Assembly: GCA_035316885.1 (NCBI GenBank)
Contig: DATHII010000006.1
Span: forward strand, 1-8,939
Length of the DNA: 8,939 nucleotides
Direction: 5' to 3'
Source of the DNA: DASRTE01 sp035316885
GTDB taxonomy: Bacteria; Actinomycetota; Actinomycetes; Jiangellales; Jiangellaceae
Positions within the stretch are counted from its first letter, which is position 1, and each line of letters opens with the position of its first letter. Made by a program: the position numbers and the translations under genes. A model generated the notes under the pieces. That model did not search any database. It worked only from the letters and a program-made list of their open reading frames with translations, and was not told the origin of the DNA. Positions 6,256-8,939 of the stretch are shown in pieces.

Positions 6256-7680
6256 TCAGCCCCCGGTGGGCTCGTCGCGCTCGAGAGGGTCTGTTTCATC
6301 AGCGTCGTCGTCGTCGGCTAGGGACTCGTCGAGCTCGTCGAGCTCGGCGAACTCGATGCCGCCCGGCAGCACGCCGTGCGCGCCGACCTCTCCGGGGGTG
6401 TCGTCCTCGCCGATGGTGCCGTCCTCGCGGAGCCGGTCGAGCTCGACCGGCCGGCCCGAGGCATCGACCACCTCGGCCTTCTCGACCACCAGCGCCAGCG
6501 CCTTGCCGCGCGCGACGTCGGCGACCAGCGCCGGTAGGTTGCCGCTCTCGACATACTGCTGGGCGAGCTGGTTCGGGTCGATGCCCGACCCGGCCGCCCG
6601 CTGGATGATGTACGAGGTCAGTTCCTCCTGTGAAACCTGCAGTTCCTCGGACTTGACCAACTCGTCGAGTACGAACTGCGAGGTCAGGTTGCGCCGCAGT
6701 TCTGTCTCGAACTCGGCACGGTGATCGTCGTCGCCGTGACCATCGGTGAAGTGCTCCTCGATCTGCGCTGCGATGACACCTTCGGGAAGCGGGATCTCGC
6801 CCGCGCCCTCGAGGAGCTTGTCGAGGGTCTTGTCGCGGGCGCCGACTGCCTGCTCGAGACGCTTCACCCTCTCTGCCCGTTCGCGCAGGTCGGCGCGCAG
6901 TTCGTCGAGCGTGTCGAACTCGCTGGCCATTTGCGCGAACTCGTCGTCCAGCTCGGGAAGCTCCTGCTCCTTGACCGCGCTGACGGTGACCGTGCAGTCG
7001 ACCTCGTCGCCGGCGTTGGTGCCGAGAAGGGTCGTACGGAAGGTGGCGGACCCGCCCGCGGACAGGCCGGTGACAGCGTCGTCGATGCCGTCGACGAGCT
7101 GACCGCTGCCGATCTGGTAGGACACGCCCGTGGCCTGACCTCCCTCGACCGGTTCGCCGTCCTTGGTCGCGGTGAGGTCGACCATGACGAAGTCGCCGTC
7201 GCCGGCCGGACGGTCGACGCCGACCAGCGTGCCGAACCGCGACCGCAGCGACGCCATCTCGGCATCGACATCGTCGTCGCCGACCTCGACGTCGTCGACC
7301 TCGACGCGCAGGCCCTCCCACTCCGGAAGCGTGACCGTGGGCCGGACATCGACCTCGACGGTGAACTTGAGCTCCTGGCCGTCGGCGAAGTCGGTGACAT
7401 CGACCTCCGGCTGGCCCAAGGGCTTGAGCTCGTTCTCCTCGACGGCCAGGCCGTACAGCCGCGGCAGAGCCTCGTTGACCGCCTCGTCGAGCACCGCCGG
7501 GCGGCCGACGCGTTGGTCGATGACCAGCGGCGGGACCTTGCCCTTTCGGAACCCGGGGACGGTGACCTGGGCGGCGATCCTCTTGTACGCGGAGGCGATG
7601 CTGGGCTCGAGCTCTGCGAACGGGACCTCGACCGCGAGCCGGACCCGCGTCGGGTTGAGGGTCTCGACGACGCTCTTCAC
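6256..7680 (-). CDS. tig: Trigger factor, ribosome-associated chaperone / peptidyl-prolyl isomerase
   Basis: Trigger factor binds ribosomal protein L23 at the exit tunnel and shields nascent chains. The 474-residue product has the ribosome-binding signature GFRKGKVP at 43-50 within the N-terminal domain (about 1-115). An FKBP-type isomerase domain follows at about 155-240, containing GDFVMVDLTATKDGEPVEGG and IGSGQLVDGIDDAVTGL. The helical C-terminal chaperone domain covers about 245-405. An acidic low-complexity tail follows from about 440 (ELDELDESLADDDDADETD), giving a greater length than the about 430 residues usual in E. coli. A His/Asp-rich loop, HGDDDH, occurs at 315-320. The start is GTG 7680 with AGGAG 9 bases upstream. 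The next genes are the protease genes clpP1P2, across a 169-base gap; the classic tig-clpP-clpX order is kept. Confidence 0.97.
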   Translation of the reverse strand: MKSVVETLNPTRVRLAVEVPFAELEPSIASAYKRIAAQVTVPGFRKGKVPPLVIDQRVGRPAVLDEAVNEALPRLYGLAVEENELKPLGQPEVDVTDFADGQELKFTVEVDVRPTVTLPEWEGLRVEVDDVEVGDDDVDAEMASLRSRFGTLVGVDRPAGDGDFVMVDLTATKDGEPVEGGQATGVSYQIGSGQLVDGIDDAVTGLSAGGSATFRTTLLGTNAGDEVDCTVTVSAVKEQELPELDDEFAQMASEFDTLDELRADLRERAERVKRLEQAVGARDKTLDKLLEGAGEIPLPEGVIAAQIEEHFTDGHGDDDHRAEFETELRRNLTSQFVLDELVKSEELQVSQEELTSYIIQRAAGSGIDPNQLAQQYVESGNLPALVADVARGKALALVVEKAEVVDASGRPVELDRLREDGTIGEDDTPGEVGAHGVLPGGIEFAELDELDESLADDDDADETDPLERDEPTGG

Positions 7681-7773
7681 TGGGGAGTTCTCCTGGACGT
7701 GTGATCGGCGGCCGCTGCTGGCGGCGCACGACGGGCTGGCGGCGCGCGGCCGGCAGGTGTCGCAACGGCGTCC

Positions 7774-7779
7774 ATGCTA
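7774..7779 (-). promoter_or_regulatory. Candidate -10 box of the tig promoter
   Basis: The minus strand reads TAGCAT, five bases at least matching a TANNNT-type actinobacterial -10, just after the hairpin that follows tRNA-Pro. It predicts a leader of about 85 bases, rich in GGC/GCC, before the tig start codon. No clear -35 is present. Confidence 0.4.
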
Positions 7780-7789
7780 CCGGTCCGCT

Positions 7790-7822
7790 CCGCTGCTCAC
7801 GGCCACGCCGACGGTGCAGCGG
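7790..7822 (-). terminator. Hairpin terminator of tRNA-Pro
   Basis: A 7-bp stem CCGCTGC / GCAGCGG, with an inner 4-bp stem CGGC-CAC-GCCG, begins at the base directly after the encoded CCA end of tRNA-Pro. No T-run follows. Its placement between tRNA-Pro and the tig promoter region supports a terminator, or a 3'-end processing signal. Confidence 0.55.
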
Positions 7823-7899
7823 TGGTCGGGGTACCCGGACTTGAACCGGGGGCCTTCCGCTCCCAAAGCGGACGCGCTACCAAGCTGCGCCATACCCCG
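7823..7899 (-). tRNA. tRNA-Pro (anticodon TGG)
   Basis: The cloverleaf can be folded by eye. Acceptor arms CGGGGTA/TACCCCG pair fully, as do the D stem GCGC/GCGC and the anticodon stem TCCGC/GCGGA. The anticodon loop TTTGGGA gives anticodon TGG at 7863-7865. The T arm CCCGG-TTCAAGT-CCGGG pairs fully. The discriminator is A (7826), and CCA is encoded at 7823-7825. It reads proline codons CCA and, by wobble or modification, others. A hairpin abuts its 3' end. Confidence 0.97.
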
Positions 7900-7911
7900 C
7901 AACATCCCCGC

Positions 7912-7925
7912 TCCCGGATCCGGGA
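7912..7925. repeat. 14-bp perfect palindrome in the tRNA-Pro leader
   Basis: The sequence TCCCGGATCCGGGA is fully self-complementary. It lies 13 bases upstream of the mature 5' end of tRNA-Pro, between that end and a possible -10 (TACCCT on the minus strand, 7950-7955). It could fold in the precursor or bind a dimeric protein; no function is known to me. Confidence 0.6.
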
Positions 7926-8017
7926 CGCGCGGAGGCTCGTACGTGCTCCAGGGTACTCCCGGCGCCCGGCCCCGGCCGAGTGCTGGCGGGACGGTCTGGG
8001 CGGCACCCAGGAGCGGC

Positions 8018-8023
8018 TACCAT
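8018..8023 (+). promoter_or_regulatory. Candidate -10 box for tRNA-Gly
   Basis: TACCAT (TANNNT type) lies 47 bases before the mature 5' end of tRNA-Gly in the 171-base region between the divergent tRNA genes. No convincing -35 is seen. Nothing else in that region looks like a gene. Confidence 0.3.
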
Positions 8024-8070
8024 TCTCACGAAAACCGGACGCCGCTCCTCGCTGGGCGCCGGCCGGTCCT

Positions 8071-8141
8071 GCGGGTGTAGCTCAATGGCAGAGCTCCAGC
8101 CTTCCAAGCTGGTCATGCGGGTTCGATTCCCGTCACCCGCT
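8071..8141 (+). tRNA. tRNA-Gly (anticodon TCC)
   Basis: The cloverleaf folds by eye. The acceptor GCGGGTG/CACCCGC, the D stem GCTC/GAGC and the anticodon stem CCAGC/GCTGG all pair. The anticodon loop CTTCCAA gives TCC at 8103-8105. The T arm GCGGG-TTCGATT-CCCGT has one G-T pair. The discriminator is T and the next bases are CCC, so the CCA end is not encoded and must be added by nucleotidyltransferase, unlike the neighbouring tRNA-Pro. It reads GGA/GGG codons. Confidence 0.97.
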
Positions 8142-8194
8142 CCCCCCTCCCCCGCAGCTCGGCACCCGGGCTCGGTGAACGCGAGAGGACGCTG

Positions 8195-8264
8195 TTGACC
8201 GGATAGATCACCAAGAGCAGACTGCGGCTACACGCGCCGGGGAACGGGCGTGGGTAAGTACGTC
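8195..8264 (+). promoter_or_regulatory. Possible promoters of the LVIVD-protein gene
   Basis: Two alternatives lie in the 197-base gap after tRNA-Gly. One is TTGACC (8195-8200) with CAGACT (8218-8223) at 17 bases spacing, a housekeeping-like pair with a poor -10. The other is GGAAC (8241-8245) with CGTC (8261-8264) at 15 bases spacing, resembling ECF sigma-factor promoters and giving a leader of about 68 bases. Neither is certain. Confidence 0.3.
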
Positions 8265-8338
8265 GGGTTGATGACGGGAAAGGAGAGGTGCTTTCGTCCG
8301 GTGCCCCGGAGTCCCACCATCAGCAGGAGGTAAGCCCG

Positions 8339-8939
8339 ATGACAAAGTCGTCTTCACGGACCGTACTCCTGACCGCCGTGGCCGCCCTATCTCTGGCCCT
8401 ACCCATGGGCAGCGCTAGCGCGATACCACCCGACACGGCCGCGGCGGTCGCAACGTTCGACTACACCAGCAACCTCAAGCCACTGGGATTCTCGGCCAGG
8501 GCGGTGCCGACCGACAACACCGTCCCGGGTTCGGGCGTCTTCAACTCCGACCTTGCCTTCTGGGGCGACGTCGCTGTTCAGGGAACCTACGCAGGTTTCC
8601 GCTTGGTCGACATCTCGGAGGACGGCGCTCCCCAAGAGATCATCGACTGGGAAGAGTGCGCAGGTCCGACCACCACGGCGGGCAACCAGGGTGACGTGAT
8701 CGTCTGGGGTGACCTCATCATCCGGTCGTGGAACTCCCCGACTCCCGCCCCAACGGTGGGCGGCGTCCCCATCCCCGTAACCGATCCCGCGCGGTTCACC
8801 ACGCCGGGCGCCTTCTGTGGCGACTGGCCGATGTTCCGCGTACCGCCGACGCCCACCCACCCGGTGAACCCGCCGGCCGTCGACCGTGGCCAGGAGGGCG
8901 TGCACGTCATCGACATCAGCGATCCGACTGACCCTGAGG
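8339..8939 (+). CDS. Secreted LVIVD-repeat protein, N-terminal part (cut by window edge)
   Basis: The first 200 codons are present and the frame is open to the edge. Residues 1-28 form a Sec-type signal peptide: a basic start (MTKSSSR), a hydrophobic core (VLLTAVAALSLALP) and an ASA cleavage site. The mature part shows LVIVD-type beta-propeller-like units: DLAFWGDVAVQGTYAGFRLV at 71-90 followed by DIS, a second unit around QGDVIVWGDLIIRSW at 117-131, and GVHVIDISDPTDP at 187-199. A Pro-rich stretch covers about 166-180, and two cysteines (C107, C160) could form a disulfide. The ATG at 8339 has AGGAGG eight bases upstream. LVIVD proteins are exported or cell-surface proteins with no settled biochemical role. 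The gene points away from the Clp block and appears to be a separate unit. Confidence 0.85.
   Translation, partial: MTKSSSRTVLLTAVAALSLALPMGSASAIPPDTAAAVATFDYTSNLKPLGFSARAVPTDNTVPGSGVFNSDLAFWGDVAVQGTYAGFRLVDISEDGAPQEIIDWEECAGPTTTAGNQGDVIVWGDLIIRSWNSPTPAPTVGGVPIPVTDPARFTTPGAFCGDWPMFRVPPTPTHPVNPPAVDRGQEGVHVIDISDPTDPE

Noticed and set aside
1..8939. CRISPR array, insertion sequence, phage gene or toxin-antitoxin pair
   Set aside because: No regularly spaced repeats, transposase, integrase or paired small ORFs with SD sequences were seen. All long frames are accounted for by housekeeping genes, the small coiled-coil gene and the LVIVD gene.

Overview
The window is high-GC DNA with actinobacterial character. 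It carries the gene order tig-clpP1-clpP2-clpX-valS-(small gene)-folC on the minus strand. It has two adjacent and different ClpP subunits, one with the actinobacterial ClpP2 signature PQWEERTSYG, and a ClpX that begins [20 protein letters not shown] as in mycobacteria and Streptomyces. Several genes use GTG starts, and candidate promoters are mostly bare TANNNT -10 boxes without a clear -35. I cannot name the genus from sequence alone.

Layout. Bases 1-251 (minus) hold the N-terminal end of folC, cut by the window edge. Bases 289-558 (minus) hold a small gene for a membrane-anchored coiled-coil protein of unknown function. Bases 664-3294 (minus) are valS. Bases 3351-4643 (minus) are clpX. A strong hairpin at 4728-4760 separates it from clpP2 (4765-5394) and clpP1 (5445-6086). 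The clpP1 upstream region has a ClgR-type operator at 6198-6211 and a plausible -10. Bases 6256-7680 (minus) are tig. tRNA-Pro(TGG) lies at 7823-7899 (minus) and tRNA-Gly(TCC) at 8071-8141 (plus), so the two are divergent. From 8339 to the right edge a plus-strand gene encodes a secreted LVIVD-repeat protein, cut off at the edge.

How the parts work together. Trigger factor meets nascent chains at the ribosome exit tunnel. ClpX unfolds tagged or damaged proteins and feeds them to the mixed ClpP1P2 barrel. ValRS and the two tRNAs belong to translation, and FolC supplies (polyglutamylated) folates. This is a core protein quality-control and translation block. I see no mobile element, CRISPR array, prophage gene or clearly new multi-gene system. 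The most useful non-routine observations are the regulatory signals (ClgR box, clpP2/clpX terminator, hairpin abutting tRNA-Pro, possibly leaderless valS), the unassigned coiled-coil gene between valS and folC, and the secreted LVIVD protein with a possible ECF-type promoter. All gaps between genes are under 200 bases.
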